A stretch of 64,000 nt of DNA from Alligator mississippiensis (Eukaryota; Chordata; Crocodylia; Alligatoridae): contig NC_081824.1 of the NCBI RefSeq assembly GCF_030867095.1, forward strand, positions 360,983,829-361,047,828, written 5' to 3'. Within the stretch, counting starts at the first letter, position 1; each line of letters begins with the position of its first letter. The notes under the pieces were generated by a model that did not search any database, was not told the DNA's origin, and worked only from the letters and a program-made list of their open reading frames with translations. Shown piece after piece: positions 21,581-33,300 of this stretch. The position numbers were made by a program, and so were the translations under genes.

Positions 21581-23735
21581 CATAGAATCATAGAATCATA
21601 GAAGTAGGGTTGGAGGGACCTTGTAGATCTTCAAGTCTGACCCCGTGCATGGGCAGGAGGAAAACTGGGCTCAAATGACCCCAGCCAAGTAGGCATCAAG
21701 CCTCTTCTTAAAGACCCCCAGGGTAGGAGCCAGCACCACTTCCCTTGGAAGTTGGTTCCAGATCCTAGCTGCCCTAACTGTGAAGTAGTTCTTACGGATG
21801 TCTAATCTAAACCTATTCTCCAACAACTTGTAGCCATTATTCCTTGTTATCCCAGGGGGCGCTAGGGGAAACAAGGTCTCCCCCAAACCCTTCTGGTCCC
21901 TCCTAGTGAGTTTATAGACGGTCACCAGCTCCCCCCTCAGCCTTCTCTTGTGAAGGCTGAACAGGTTCAGGTCCCATAGCCTCTCATTGTAGGGTCTGCC
22001 TTGCTGTCCCCAGATCATGCAGGTGGCCCTCCTCTGGACCCTCTCAATGTTGTCCACAACCCTCTTGAAGTGGGGTGCCCAGAACTGGACACAGTACTCC
22101 AGCTGTGGCCTCACCAGTGTCACATAGAAGGGGAGGATCACCTCCTTGGCCCTACTTGAGATGCACCTGTGGATGCACGATAGGGTCCGGTTAACCCTGC
22201 CAACCGTGACCTCGCATTGTCGGCCCATGTTCATCTTGGAATCAGCGATGACTCCAAGATCCCTTTCTGCCTCCGTGCTCTCAAGGAGGGAGTTTCCCAT
22301 CTTATAAGTGTGCTGCCGGTTACTACTGCCCAAGTGCAGCACCCTGCACTTGTCAGTATTGAAACGCATCCTGCTTTTGTTAGCCCACCCCTGCAACCTA
22401 TCCAGGTCTTCCTGCAGTCTTTCCCTCCCTACTAACATGCCCACCTCACCCCAAATTTTGGTATCATCAGCAAATTTGAACAGGTTGCTTTTCACCCCGT
22501 TGTCCAAATCACTGATAAAGAAATTGAATGGTGGGGGCCCAAGGACCAAGCCCTGGGGGACTCCTCTGCCCACTTCCCCCCAGGTTGAATATGACCCGTC
22601 CACCACCACCCTCTGAGTATGACCCTTTAGCCAATTTGCAATCCATCTGACTGTGTGGGCATCGATGCCACAGTTGCCTAGTTTTATAATGAGGATGGGG
22701 TGGTAGACAGTGTCAAAGGTCTTGCTGAAGTCCAGAAAGGCTACATCCACGGCGACACCTGCATCCAATGCTTTTGTGACCTGATTGTAAAAGGCAATCA
22801 GGTTGGTCTGACATGATCTGCCCCTAATGAAACCGTGCTGGTTGCCCTTGAGCATCATCCCCAATGCCGGCCCATCACAGATGTGCTCCTTGATAATCTT
22901 CTCAAAGAGTTTGCCCAGGATTGAGGTAAGACTGACAGGCCTATAGTTGCCCAGGTTCTCCCTCCTCCCTTTTTTAAAGATGGGGACCACATTGGCTATC
23001 TTCCAATCATCTGGTACCTGGCCCAAGCACCACGAGCGCTCGTAAAGCCATGCCAAGGGCCCTGCAATAACCCCTGCTAGCTCCCTCAACACCCTGGGGT
23101 GGAGAGCATCTGGACCTGCTGATTTGAGCATGTCCAGCCCCTCCAGAAGCACTCTAACCCGGTCCTCCTCAACCTTAGGTCTGGAGGCATTCCCCTCAAG
23201 TCCATCTTGAATCACGGTGGGGGAGTCCCGGTTCCTGCACAACAAAATGGAGGTGAAGAATTTGTTAAAGAGGTCTGCTTCCTCCTCTGGCGCAACCACC
23301 AGATTCCCCGGCATATCTTGCAGGGGCCCCATGTTTCCCGGTGCCTTCTTCATCCTCCCTATATATTTGAAAAAGGACTTTTTATTATCTTTGATCTTGG
23401 ACGCTAGTCCTAGCTCTATGTCCTCCTTAGCTTTCCTAACAGCCCCCCTACAGGCCCGAGCAGTGGAGGTATACTCCTCTTTGGAGATAGCCCCTCACCT
23501 TCCACCAGGTGTATGCCACCTTTTTGGCAACCAGGCATTCCTGGACATCCTTGGTGAGCCAAGGGGGCTTTTGGGCACTCTTCCCCCCCTTGCTTCTTGT
23601 TGGGATCGTCACCCCTTGGGCCTTGAGTATCGTCTCCTTAAAGAATGACCACTCATCTTGGGCACTGAGTTCCCCTGCCCTCGAGAACCCCAGCTTGATT
23701 AATTGAGTCTGCTCTGACATGCTGTAATTACAGCA
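21581..23735 (-). mobile_element. 5'-truncated CR1 LINE, young-looking
   Basis: The - strand copy runs from the linker between endonuclease and RT to a 3' end made of repeated TTCTATGA units (three at 21583-21606). It carries an open ORF2 frame of 560 codons and a short 3' UTR. It is truncated at the 5' end near 23735. No target duplication is visible, which is usual for CR1. Confidence 0.93.
21671..23353 (-). CDS. CR1 reverse transcriptase frame (5'-truncated ORF2)
   Basis: 560 codons without a stop. It covers the linker (residues 1-70), palm and fingers (SAGPDALHPRVLRELAGV 78-95, NYRPVSLTSILGKLFEKI 136-153), FLDFSKTFD (206-214), GVPQGLVLGP (264-273), the catalytic FADD (294-297), LVRPQLEYCVQFWAPHF, RRATCMIWGQQGRPYNERLW and the CR1 C-terminal VFKKRLDAYL. 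It is the RT part of a non-LTR retrotransposon that copies its own RNA at a nicked target. The endonuclease half is absent, so it is not mobile by itself. The start used is simply the first Met in the open frame, and the natural protein began further upstream. Confidence 0.85.
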   Translation of the reverse strand: MKKAPGNMGPLQDMPGNLVVAPEEEADLFNKFFTSILLCRNRDSPTVIQDGLEGNASRPKVEEDRVRVLLEGLDMLKSAGPDALHPRVLRELAGVIAGPLAWLYERSWCLGQVPDDWKIANVVPIFKKGRRENLGNYRPVSLTSILGKLFEKIIKEHICDGPALGMMLKGNQHGFIRGRSCQTNLIAFYNQVTKALDAGVAVDVAFLDFSKTFDTVYHPILIIKLGNCGIDAHTVRWIANWLKGHTQRVVVDGSYSTWGEVGRGVPQGLVLGPPPFNFFISDLDNGVKSNLFKFADDTKIWGEVGMLVGRERLQEDLDRLQGWANKSRMRFNTDKCRVLHLGSSNRQHTYKMGNSLLESTEAERDLGVIADSKMNMGRQCEVTVGRVNRTLSCIHRCISSRAKEVILPFYVTLVRPQLEYCVQFWAPHFKRVVDNIERVQRRATCMIWGQQGRPYNERLWDLNLFSLHKRRLRGELVTVYKLTRRDQKGLGETLFPLAPPGITRNNGYKLLENRFRLDIRKNYFTVRAARIWNQLPREVVLAPTLGVFKKRLDAYLAGVI

Positions 23736-24886
23736 TGTCAAACCAGCCTTGCTGCATGTGTATAGGCAGCCATTGATTCCTAAATATTGGATTTAGAGAC
23801 TGAATTTGGCAGGCAGGCACCAAGTCCCTTTTGTGGGACCATTACATTTGTAAGTAGTTCCACTGATTTCAACTGGACTATGAAGGTTCATGTGAGGTGC
23901 AGTGTCAGAGCAATTAAATTGATTTGCAGCAGCATCAGAGGCAGGAGTGTGAGCTTCACTCTGGATATGAGCCACAGGACACCACCATTAACCTTGCTGT
24001 AAATGGGTACCTGATCATTTGCCCTGGGAAGTCAAAGGCAGCTAAACATGATGCCGGTTATATTACCCTCTAGTGTACCTTGGCTAAAGAAAGTGGTATG
24101 CCTTAGCCACAGTTTCTCTATGGGCCTCAAAGTTCAGGTGACTGTTTTTCACTCATATAAATAAAATTAAGCATGGGTATGAGCATTTGCAGGATCAGGG
24201 TCTTACTGTTGATTTTTCTTTGAACTAAGCTCTTAGTCCCCAATTCTATGAAGAAAATTAGGTGGGTTGATACAAACTATTTAAGACTCAAGTAGAATGA
24301 AGACCTAGGTATTCAGATGACAGAATCCCAGTAGAAATCAGCAATTCAGAATATTTGAACATCTACAATTGATCTCAAACTTCATTTTATACAGCAAAAG
24401 ATCTTTTTCATCTTCACAGGGATCCCTCTAAATGTGTATATATACATATATATATAGAGAGACAGAGAGACAGAGAGAGAGAAGTTAGAGAGGCAAAACT
24501 GAATCACATGTTTTGGTCATGACCTATTATCAATTGTTTTTGGAAAGGAACTAGAGTTAATGTGGCTTTGAATACAACACTCATACTGTTGGCATGTATG
24601 TGGCATTCTTGGGTATGTACCTGAGGAGTTCAAATTGAAACTTTCCTAGATTGCAGTCTTATAACAGGTCATACTAGTAACATACAGAATTATATAAATG
24701 AATTGGAAAGGTAGGACATCTGTAAAAAGGTCAAAACCTGGTATGATGAGATAGTGCAGCTGGCATCTATGGTAGGGTGACCACCCATCCTTAATTGGGT
24801 GGGTCAGTCTCAAATTGTGAACATCAAGTCCCAGTTCCAGGCTAGCTGAATCCAGGAGAGTTTTTTAAAGGATTCCCAGTATTGTG
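23736..24886. other. No gene seen
   Basis: It starts with a short perfect palindrome TGACATGCTGTAATTACAGC..ATGTCA at about 23717-23740 spanning the CR1 5' edge. The rest is AT-rich with one TA/GA microsatellite. Confidence 0.55.
24432..24483. repeat. (TA)n-(GA)n microsatellite
   Basis: TATATATACATATATATATA followed by GAGAGACAGAGAGACAGAGAG. Confidence 0.9.
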
Positions 24887-25545
24887 CAGGGATCCAGATT
24901 TTCCATTCACTGTGGAAAATGGCAGGTTTCCCCTTGCAGGCTGGCAGAGTTCCAGCCTGCAAGGTGCTATTTGAGGCTTGGGAGAGCAGGACACAGGGGG
25001 TACCACGTGCATGTGTGGTCGAGAATACAGCCAGCCAGCAGTGGAGAGTAGCTCCCTGCAGGTAAGTCTGTGGGAGGGAGGAGTCATGGGAGGCAGAGAT
25101 GGACAGACTGAGGCCCCCATAGTGAGGGAAGGAGTGAGGTAGTGGTGCTGCCCAGCTGGGGCAGTACATGGGGCCCAGGGCATGCATTCCTGGGGAGGAG
25201 ATTTATGGTGCATGTACCCCCACAAGATTTGTCTATGGGGCAGGACAGATGTGGGCTGCCCACTGTTGGCTTAGGGCTCCCTGCCTTGTTATCCTTCCTC
25301 CAGGGCCACCACGGTGGTAGCGCAGAGTTGTGCCCCCCACAGCTGCCAGGCAGGCAGGGGGTGCCTTGCAATGGTGGTGCAACTGGCACAGGGTTCCTGG
25401 GGAGAGGGCAGCAAGGAGCCCCGAGCCTACAGCAGGCAGCCCACACCCTCCCCTGCCCCACAAGGGCTCTGCTCAGCTCTACTCTGGCTGTGCCACTGGG
25501 GGGGGGGGAAGGCAGGCATGTATTCCTCTTTTTCATTTTGAAAAG
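24887..25545. mobile_element. hAT-type element, related to 9539-11299
   Basis: Left end CAGGGATCCAGATTTTCC and a following stretch (GGCAGGTTTCCCCTTGCAGG, CTGGCAGAGTTCCAGCCTGC) match the left part of the element at 9539. The GC-rich cores also match (AAGATTTGTCTATGGGGCAG against AGATTTGTGCATGGGGCAAG). The right terminus is not visible. The open frames at 25084-25624 on both strands are an effect of GC content. Confidence 0.7.
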
Positions 25546-25875
25546 GTGGTCAGTAATATATGGAGTGAATCAGAACTGCTATGAAGTAAGCAACAATTTG
25601 AAAAAAGTTCCTAGAATACTCTGATATCACAATTATTACTGCTTACATGCTTCTTTCTTCATCTTCCCATCTTTCCTCTTCTTTTTTTTATCTCTCTTTC
25701 TATTCCCCCTACTGATTATAACACACATGTAAGTTATTTAGGTTGATAGATGAAGGGAGGGGTGTGAGTGGCCGGGGGGGAGAAAGAAGGAGTGAAAAAG
25801 AGGCAGGGGTATACGGGTTAGGGGGAATAAAAGAATGAAACAGAAAAAGAGAAAGAGAGGGGAAATTAAAAGCAC
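25546..25875. other. No gene seen
   Basis: AT-rich then purine-rich spacer between two transposons. Confidence 0.5.
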
Positions 25876-26341
25876 TAGGGCCGTGTGAAACTTCGGGAGC
25901 TGATTCAATTCAAAAGAGATTTGGCCCAATTTGGCAACCGAATCTCCAAATCCAAATTGAATCAGGAGACCAATAAAAAGGTCCATATCAATTCAAAGAT
26001 CTCCAAATTGATTCAGAAAAGATTCAGAAAGCTTCGGAAATTTCGGGCAGTCCCCACTCACTGCCATGCCTCACCTGGCCTGGTAGGAGGCGATGAGTTC
26101 GGGGCTTTTCTTTTTCTTTTTAAAGAGCTGGGGATGTGCGAGGCAGCCATTTTGGGACCAGGAGAGCGAGCAGGGAATGGGGCCTGTCTGATTCAGAGAT
26201 TCGTCCGACTTGGCACCGACTGAATCTCTGAATCAGATTTGGCCGAATCAATTTGGGACAGTGATTCAAATCACCAAATCAAATCACTGCCCCCGAATTG
26301 CCCCAAACCAAAGCAAATCCTACCCTCTTCACACAGGCCTA
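25876..26341. mobile_element. hAT-type fold-back element, TAGGGCCGTGTGAA family
   Basis: Starts TAGGGCCGTGTGAAACTTCG and ends CTTCACACAGGCCTA, which are inverted copies. The 8-bp flanks AAAAGCAC and AAGAGCAT agree at 6 of 8. The arms are built from GATTCA/TGAATC-rich blocks that pair with each other. No coding. Same family as 57054-58540 and, more distantly, 50548-51104. Confidence 0.75.
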
Positions 26342-26349
26342 AAGAGCAT

Positions 26350-27156
26350 CCCTCGAAAGGCAAAAGATAAAAAAAGGCAGACAAGCAAAAAGGAAAGAAA
26401 GGGAAACAGTAAGAGAGAAGCTGTGGAGTAAATAAATGCAACTCACAGACAGAGAAACCAGAAGTAGGAGGGGGAGGGGACAGAGAACAGAGAAAAAGAA
26501 GACGAAACACTACAAAATGCAAGAAAAAAATCAGAAAGGGAGGTAGACAAAAGCAAGAGACCTTTAGACAGGTGGGAGTCAGAAAAGAAAAGAGATAAGA
26601 AGCCAGGGAATCTTACACTCAAGATCACCCCATGCAGCTCCAAGCAAACCTGGTCTGAGGCATCCAGGCCTCAGCAGAAGGAAGGAAGGAAGCTTGCTTT
26701 ACATTACTTCCTATGTGCAGAACTCATGAAAACCAAGGGTGTTTTATGTGTGGTATTTTTATGGTATGTTGTGCATACACAAAAAAAAAGTACTTGTACC
26801 TGGTTTTGTAAGGGCAGTACCCCAAGTTCCTCTGAAGTGCAGTTGTATGCAAACTCTAGTAATCATGCTACTTAGCTTGAGCCCCAAACTTACAGTTTTG
26901 TTAGCGAGGAGGACTGATTCTACATCACACCATTGACACCAGAAGGAGTCAGCATGACTCTTCCTCTTGCTCTGACTCCAAGAGAAGTCAGTGTGAGAGA
27001 AAGAGTCAAATTACATGCAAGAAAGATTGAAGTCTTGAATTTCTCTCTGTCCTATGATTTTCATTCTCTGTATTAAATAATTCCAGAAACTTAGCTCATA
27101 TCTTTAAATATTAGCATGGCTGTTCTGCCAGTGTGCAATTGCATCTTATCATGTGA
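26350..27156. other. No gene seen; immediate upstream region of SLC10A2
   Basis: Purine-rich first part (26350-26620), then AT-rich. The promoter of SLC10A2 is expected near the end of this stretch or just after it. Apart from the HNF1-like motif I see no convincing element. Confidence 0.5.
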
Positions 27157-27169
27157 ATAAATGATTAAT
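27157..27169 (+). promoter_or_regulatory. Possible HNF1-type site upstream of SLC10A2
   Basis: ATAAATGATTAAT matches 9 of 12 defined positions of the palindromic HNF1 consensus GTTAATNATTAAC and lies about 230 bases before the start codon. HNF1-alpha drives ASBT transcription in mammals. AT-rich sequence makes chance matches easy, so this is weak. Confidence 0.3.
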
Positions 27170-27390
27170 TTAAAATTTGCCACTATATGAAGCTAGTACC
27201 ATACTTACAACTATATGAATCAGCACTGGGCCAAACCCTTAAGTTTTTGGTATCAGTTCAAGTATTTATTGCCCTTTATTGCCTATCACGTCAGTTAAAA
27301 AGAGCCACCAAGAGGCAAGCCTTTACAGATAAAAGTTTGCCTTGGACCTGCTTATCCCTTTTCTTTATTTCTTTATATCTATTTTTTAAA

Positions 27391-27833
27391 ATGCAGCAGC
27401 ACCAACTTTTAGAGAAATTTTATTATGGGTACTCAAAGAGTTTGACAGCAAACTCAACTGTAGGTATTTCAACCTGTTCTGCAAATGCTACCATTTGCAA
27501 TGGCACATCTTGTGTGCTACCTGAGAATAATTTTAACAAGATTTTGAATGTAATTTTAAGTACTGTCATAACAGTCATGTTGGCATTGGTGATGTTCTCC
27601 ATGGGCTGCAATGTGGAGATAAAAAAATTTTGGGGGCACATAAAAAGACCGTGGGGTATTTTCGTGGGCTTCCTCTGTCAGTTTGGAATTATGCCTCTCA
27701 CAGGCTTTGTGCTGTCTATCGCCTTCAATGTGAAACCTATTCAAGCTGTTGTAGTGCTCATCATGGGATGCTGTCCCGGTGGAACTTCTTCCAACATCCT
27801 AGCATACTGGGTAGATGGTGACATGGATCTAAG
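27391..27833 (+). CDS. SLC10A2: SLC10A2 coding exon 1
   Basis: Encodes residues 1-147 plus two bases of a Ser codon completed in exon 2. It covers the extracellular N-terminus with three N-glycosylation sequons (N21-S-T, N32-A-T, N37-G-T), the first helices, and the CCPGGTSSN crossover motif. The donor is GTAAGAG at 27834. The frame stays open for 68 codons upstream of the chosen Met without any similarity I recognise, so that stretch is taken as 5' UTR. The N-terminus before the NAT sequon is about 22 residues longer than in human, where N10 is the known glycosylation site. Confidence 0.93.
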
Positions 27834-30255
27834 GTAAGAGCCTCTCCTCCGTAGAGAGAGAATTTTTTTGTTCAGTATAGTAAATTTTGTTTCAGGGACT
27901 ATACATATCTGTTCAGTTCAAAGCACATTAAGGCCTGGAAGCCTGGTTGAGGCTTTCAGTAATTATTATGAACTTAATAAGCAAAAGTCAATGAATATAG
28001 CAGAAGGCAATAACCAGTTTTTAATCTAATGTCCTATTAAAGAAATCACTAATGGAAAAATATTTATCCACCTTCATGTTCTACAAAATGGGTAGGCTTG
28101 GAAAGTTTACACTTTTATAGCTAACAAAAACCAAAATTATTCATGATAATTCTGTCTGCTTCTGGCACTATGCAAAATTTTCAAACTGAAGGAATGCTTT
28201 ATCGGATACAAGCCACAAGCTGGTGCAGTCCTGTCTACTGGGTGCAATGAAAAAAGCTCCTTCGTGGATGTGATGATCTCAGTGGCAGGTCACTTGGCTT
28301 CAACTTCAAGACTCTGTGAAGTCAGAAATTGTGATATGTCAGGCAGCTGGCATGTTCACAGACATCAAACACAGAGTAGAATTGAACCCTGCTCTTGATG
28401 GAAATCCCAAGACGCATTTTATAATTCTTTAGCTCTAACAGCCTTTACAAATGAGCAATATTTTTTTAAATAATCCTGATTACTTTGTTCTAAAATAAAC
28501 AGCATAGTCTCTCCACTTCCCACAGAGTATCATAAATTACAGCATTCATCCAATTTATCATATGCCAGTCTGAACTAGCAATGGAAAAACTAATAGAAGT
28601 AGGAGAGATGTGAAACTATGGTGAACAAGCTAAGAATTTTAATATTTGCAGCTTTAATAAGACATTTTTTCCATGTTATGCAAACAATGAATTTCTCTGT
28701 AACATACAGGTGTTAATGCAAGATGTGGTTTTTTAGTACAGTATATAATCAACTCTGCTAATCACCAGCTTCCTCACTGTGGAGAAAAGACCTATAATAT
28801 AAATTACAAAGTACTTTATTTCAATAAAGTACAGCTCTGACAAAACCACAAATGGAAGGAAATTCAGCAATAAAGCTGAAATTCTGTCACGGTCTTGACC
28901 CATTTCACCTAGGAAGAACAGTGCCCATAGAACCAAATCTTTCTGTCACACAAGTATAAATTTAGAGTAACTCCACTGAACTCAGTGGTATAAATCTGGA
29001 CTGACAGTGAAATAAATGAAGTAGAATCTGGCCCTAAGTTTTTAAGAAGCTTCTTGAAGGAAGACTTATATATTAAAACAGCTGTAAAGAAACAAATTGT
29101 TCTAATCTGTTGTTATAGTTATTGTTATTGTTATTGTTGTGATATAAAATCCACAAGAAAAAGTAAGGGGTCAGGTAATGGTCCCCAGATCAAGAAATTC
29201 AGATACAGTATTTAAGGTAAACAAAATAGTAGCAGATTTACTCTCCTAAGAAATTCACAAAGAACCAGCTCAAATGCTATATGTTCCTCCAATGAAGAAC
29301 CAGGTGCTGTAATGCCTTCATCCATGAGTAACCCTACAAATAACAAAGTGATCTTTTTGGGAAGGTGGGAGAATATACAGACTGCTTATGCTACCTCCCC
29401 ATTTTATGAAGCTTCTGTGCTTTGTCTCTCTTACCAGTTGACTACACCAATACTGTAGGTCTGCTAAGCTACCCCACTACTGCAGCTGGGAACTATGAAT
29501 GCAGCCCATGTGAACACAGCCAAACTAAGCTAGCTTAAATCTAACTAGCTCAAACATCAATAATAGTGCCATGGCAGCATGGCTTCAGCACTGGCTGTAC
29601 AATCTCAGACCTGCCCACAGCTTTAAGGCAGATAACACTACACCATTACAGCTTTCAGCATGGTTGCTAGATTGATTGTGTGTATCTACACATGCTACAA
29701 GCACACCTTAGAGTTAATTGAAAACCCTTTGGATGTGCCTGCATCATGGTCTGAGTGAGGTCATCAATGCCTATGAAGAAATAAGGCCACCCTGTGTCTA
29801 CAGGCTTGCAAATCTCAGTTGAGATCTCTGCACTGTGGTACAACTGATAACAAATGAACAGGGAAGTTTTCTGACAGTAAGAGCTACTGCAACATCTTTC
29901 TGGGGTCATCCGATCCCAGCAGTCTTTCCTGCTCAAGTGCAGAGGGGGTGGACACGATGATCTGTAAGGTCCCTTCCAGGCATGCAAAAACTATGAAATT
30001 TGAGGCTTACTTTTATCCCAAGAGTGTGTTCTGGCACTATGCTCAGGGTCTCAGGACTATGCCAAGCTGTTTGCACTGCAAATTTGAGAGTGTGAATACA
30101 TGTGTAATGGGTGTGAGTGAACTGGAGCTTATTTCTTTGTCAGAGTGCCAGACTCTCTCATAACCAGGGATCTAATTAAAAAAAAAAATCCCCAATTTTT
30201 GGATTAAAAAAAGTAACCCAAAAGCCACATTTTTCCATGATTAAAATGAAACACC

Positions 30256-30321
<66 letters not shown>

Positions 30322-33300
30322 GTTTCACTTTAATCACAGAAAAATGTGGCTTTTGGTTACTTTTTTTAATCTGAAAATTGGGGGGGGGGTTAATCAGAGA
30401 AAAGCAGAATTCCTGCTCATAACATGATAGGGACAAACACTTCAGGTCTCTAGAAGTCCTGAGAGAGGCCACTGGGAACACATGCAAAACAGCCTGAACA
30501 ACACATTGGGATTGGTGCATGCAAGCAGTAACAGGTAGGCAAGACAAGACCCATGGGAAATTCAGTGTGAACCATTTACAATACATACAACAGAATAAAG
30601 ATGAAGTTTCTACTTTCACTTGGAATTTTTCTTTTTTCAGGAAAAGCAGAGCTCTGAGATTTCTTCAACTCAGTTTTGTGTATATATGCAACAAACTGAT
30701 TGTAGCCAGTAGCATTTCTTGTGCAATGTTTCATAAACTAGTAAACTGCAATAAGAAAATGAGAGGACCCACTGGAAAGAATGAGATGCACTGTAAGCCT
30801 ATAACTCATTTCTTTGCAGCATCAGCATGACAACATGTTCCACCTTACTGGCAATGGGGATGATGCCACTTTGTCTCTTTGTGTATACCAAAATGTGGAC
30901 AGACTCCGGCTCAATTGTACTCCCCTACGATAGTATAGGTGAGTCAAGCAAATCACTCTTTTCCTTTTACCTGTCTTCCATGTTCTTCCTTTCTTGATAT
31001 CAACCATTTTTTGTACCATCACCATACAGTGTCAGACTGATAGAGACTCGTACGTTAAAGGTATTTTTCAAGGTAGATTTATGGGATCTAGGTGCTTACA
31101 TGCCTTTAACAATCTAGCTGAAATGGACTCAATAACTTCACATCTTGCAAGATGGAGCTCTAAAGCTATTACAAAACTGGTACAAATACTTACCACAGGG
31201 TTATGCAAATCACTATACATGAATGATGTCATAACCTTTTTTGGAAATGTGGTGAAAATATAAAATAATTCAGGTTTAGAGGTTTGCCCTGACCTGAATT
31301 AAATCTGGATTGGGGCGGGGGGCACAAATCCCACAAAGTAGTGAGTCCTGTGATTATGACCCAGCAAAGTAAACAAAAAAAAGGCCAAAGTTCTGCCTGG
31401 GACTAGTAATGGTTTCTGTAACCAATGGGATGCAAGGATTTGATATAGATAGCATTACATCTGGCTGCCTTTGACTTCCCAACATAAATAACCAATTTAT
31501 AACTGCGGGCAATATTCAGCCAAATCTGGAACTCTGAGGCTATAGGGAAGCACATTAAGTAATCTTCCCCCACGCCCTCTAAATATGTGCCTGCAATTAA
31601 GTGTGCAATTAAACCCACTGAGTATGGTTGCAACCCTGAAATCTAAAGGAAGTGACAGAAAGGCACCATCAGGAATTTGACTTATGGCTTAATTTGATTC
31701 CACACAGGAAACCTCAGCCTGCCACAAAGCAGAAATTGTGGATGGTTGCTTGAATTCACTGAGAATATGCCTACGCTTAGAGTTCAGAACAGACTTAAAT
31801 GCTTTCCAGTACTGAGCCTTTAATGCTTACTGTTATAGGATCCAAATCTGTTGTCAAAACTTATTCATTCTCCATACAGGCACAGTCACTATTATATACT
31901 TTTTAAGTTTAGTTCAAAAAATAATCATGAAACCTGTTTATGTTTTATAAAATCAATAGCAAGGAAAAAATGCCCTCAACAAAACAAGTTCTAGCTGGGT
32001 GCTGTTATAGTCCAACAGAAACACCTGCAGGCAAAATGAACATGTAATACTACAATAAATAAATAGTAGATCACAGGATAGTAATGATTAACAAGCTGAA
32101 AGTGCTGTACACTATTTGAATCCAGGTGGGTGAGCACATAACTTCGTAACAGAATTACAATTAACTCAATTGGCTGCCAAAGATAATACACGTCATAGTA
32201 AAGAATGTGTCCACGTGTGTGTATGTGTACAACAGACACCTGCTATTTCAATTTGTTCTGTCTGTTTATTGTATGTTTCCTCATCATAACTCTTCTTTTA
32301 TAAATGTGATTTAATCATATTGCAGGAATTTCACTGGTGGCCCTTGTCCTTCCTGTTTCGCTTGGAATATATGTTAACCATAGATGGCCCAAACAAGCAA
32401 AAATTATACTTAAGGTAAGATATGATAGCTATATACATTTTTAAACCACTATTTATTATAGGCCAGATTGTGGTTTTTGTGGCACTTCTTGAGTAATGCA
32501 TCACTACAAGGGTTGTAACTGCAATGAAATTCACAGCAGAAAACAAATAAATATCTTCTTGCTTATAAATGTATACATTTCATACATTCTTGTTAACTAG
32601 CATTCATCAGTGAGTGTTTTAATATAGTGTGTGTGTGCGTGTGTGTGTGTGTGTGTTTGTACACTTGGTTTTTTTCAGTGCAGGGCTAACCTAAATAAAC
32701 AAAAAAATATAATCCATACAGTTTAATCTCAAAAAAAATATATAATTATCATAAATAGGAAAGAAAAAATAATTTGGCAATTTTTGTAATTACATTTTAG
32801 CAATTTTTTAAATGATTATTTCATTTTCAAACAAAAAACCTGAAATGGTATATTTTAAAAATGTTTAAATAAAAATTTTCACCTTCTAATTTTTTTCCAG
32901 CTCAAATTAGTCATAAAATTTAACCCACATTCACAGATAGCTTTAGTACCCCCAAGCAGCACTTTTTGATACATAAAATGATCAAAATAAAATTGCCCAG
33001 ATCTACACATTACATTTAGTGTTAACAGAAATGGAATTATTATAGCCCCTATCTTATTAAGTTCTAAGTGTTTCAGAGAGGTGCTGAGCACACTCAACTT
33101 TCATTAATTGTCCTTTAATTAATATGAATAGGCACTTACCTCAATATCTGTCACCCTTTACATGGTACAAGATCAACACAAAAATTATCTGTATGTCAAA
33201 CACGTTGTATTTATCTGTAGCTACTAATACATGTGGGCACTATCAAGTCTTTGGTCCAAAAAGGTACTTATTCCTATTATATTCATTGTTAGGGAAAGGC

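Larger units (their letters stand above)
27834..30819 (+). other. SLC10A2: SLC10A2 intron 1
   Basis: 3.0 kb, GTAAGAG to TTTGCAG. It contains a short CR1 3' tail (29934-29980) and a fold-back hAT element (30165-30415). Otherwise it is unremarkable AT-rich sequence with no exon-like segment. Confidence 0.85.

Noticed and set aside
22217-23648. Open frames on the + strand across the CR1 copy
   Set aside because: They are antisense shadows of the CR1 reverse-transcriptase frame.
24879-25560. Right terminus and target duplication for the hAT-like element at 24887
   Set aside because: I found no inverted copy of CAGGGATCC or of the flank GTATTGTG downstream, so a complete element is not claimed.
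27187-27390. In-frame upstream extension of SLC10A2 exon 1 (68 codons)
   Set aside because: No similarity to ASBT, a poor start context (T at -3), and mammalian ASBT mRNAs have a long 5' UTR. Treated as UTR.
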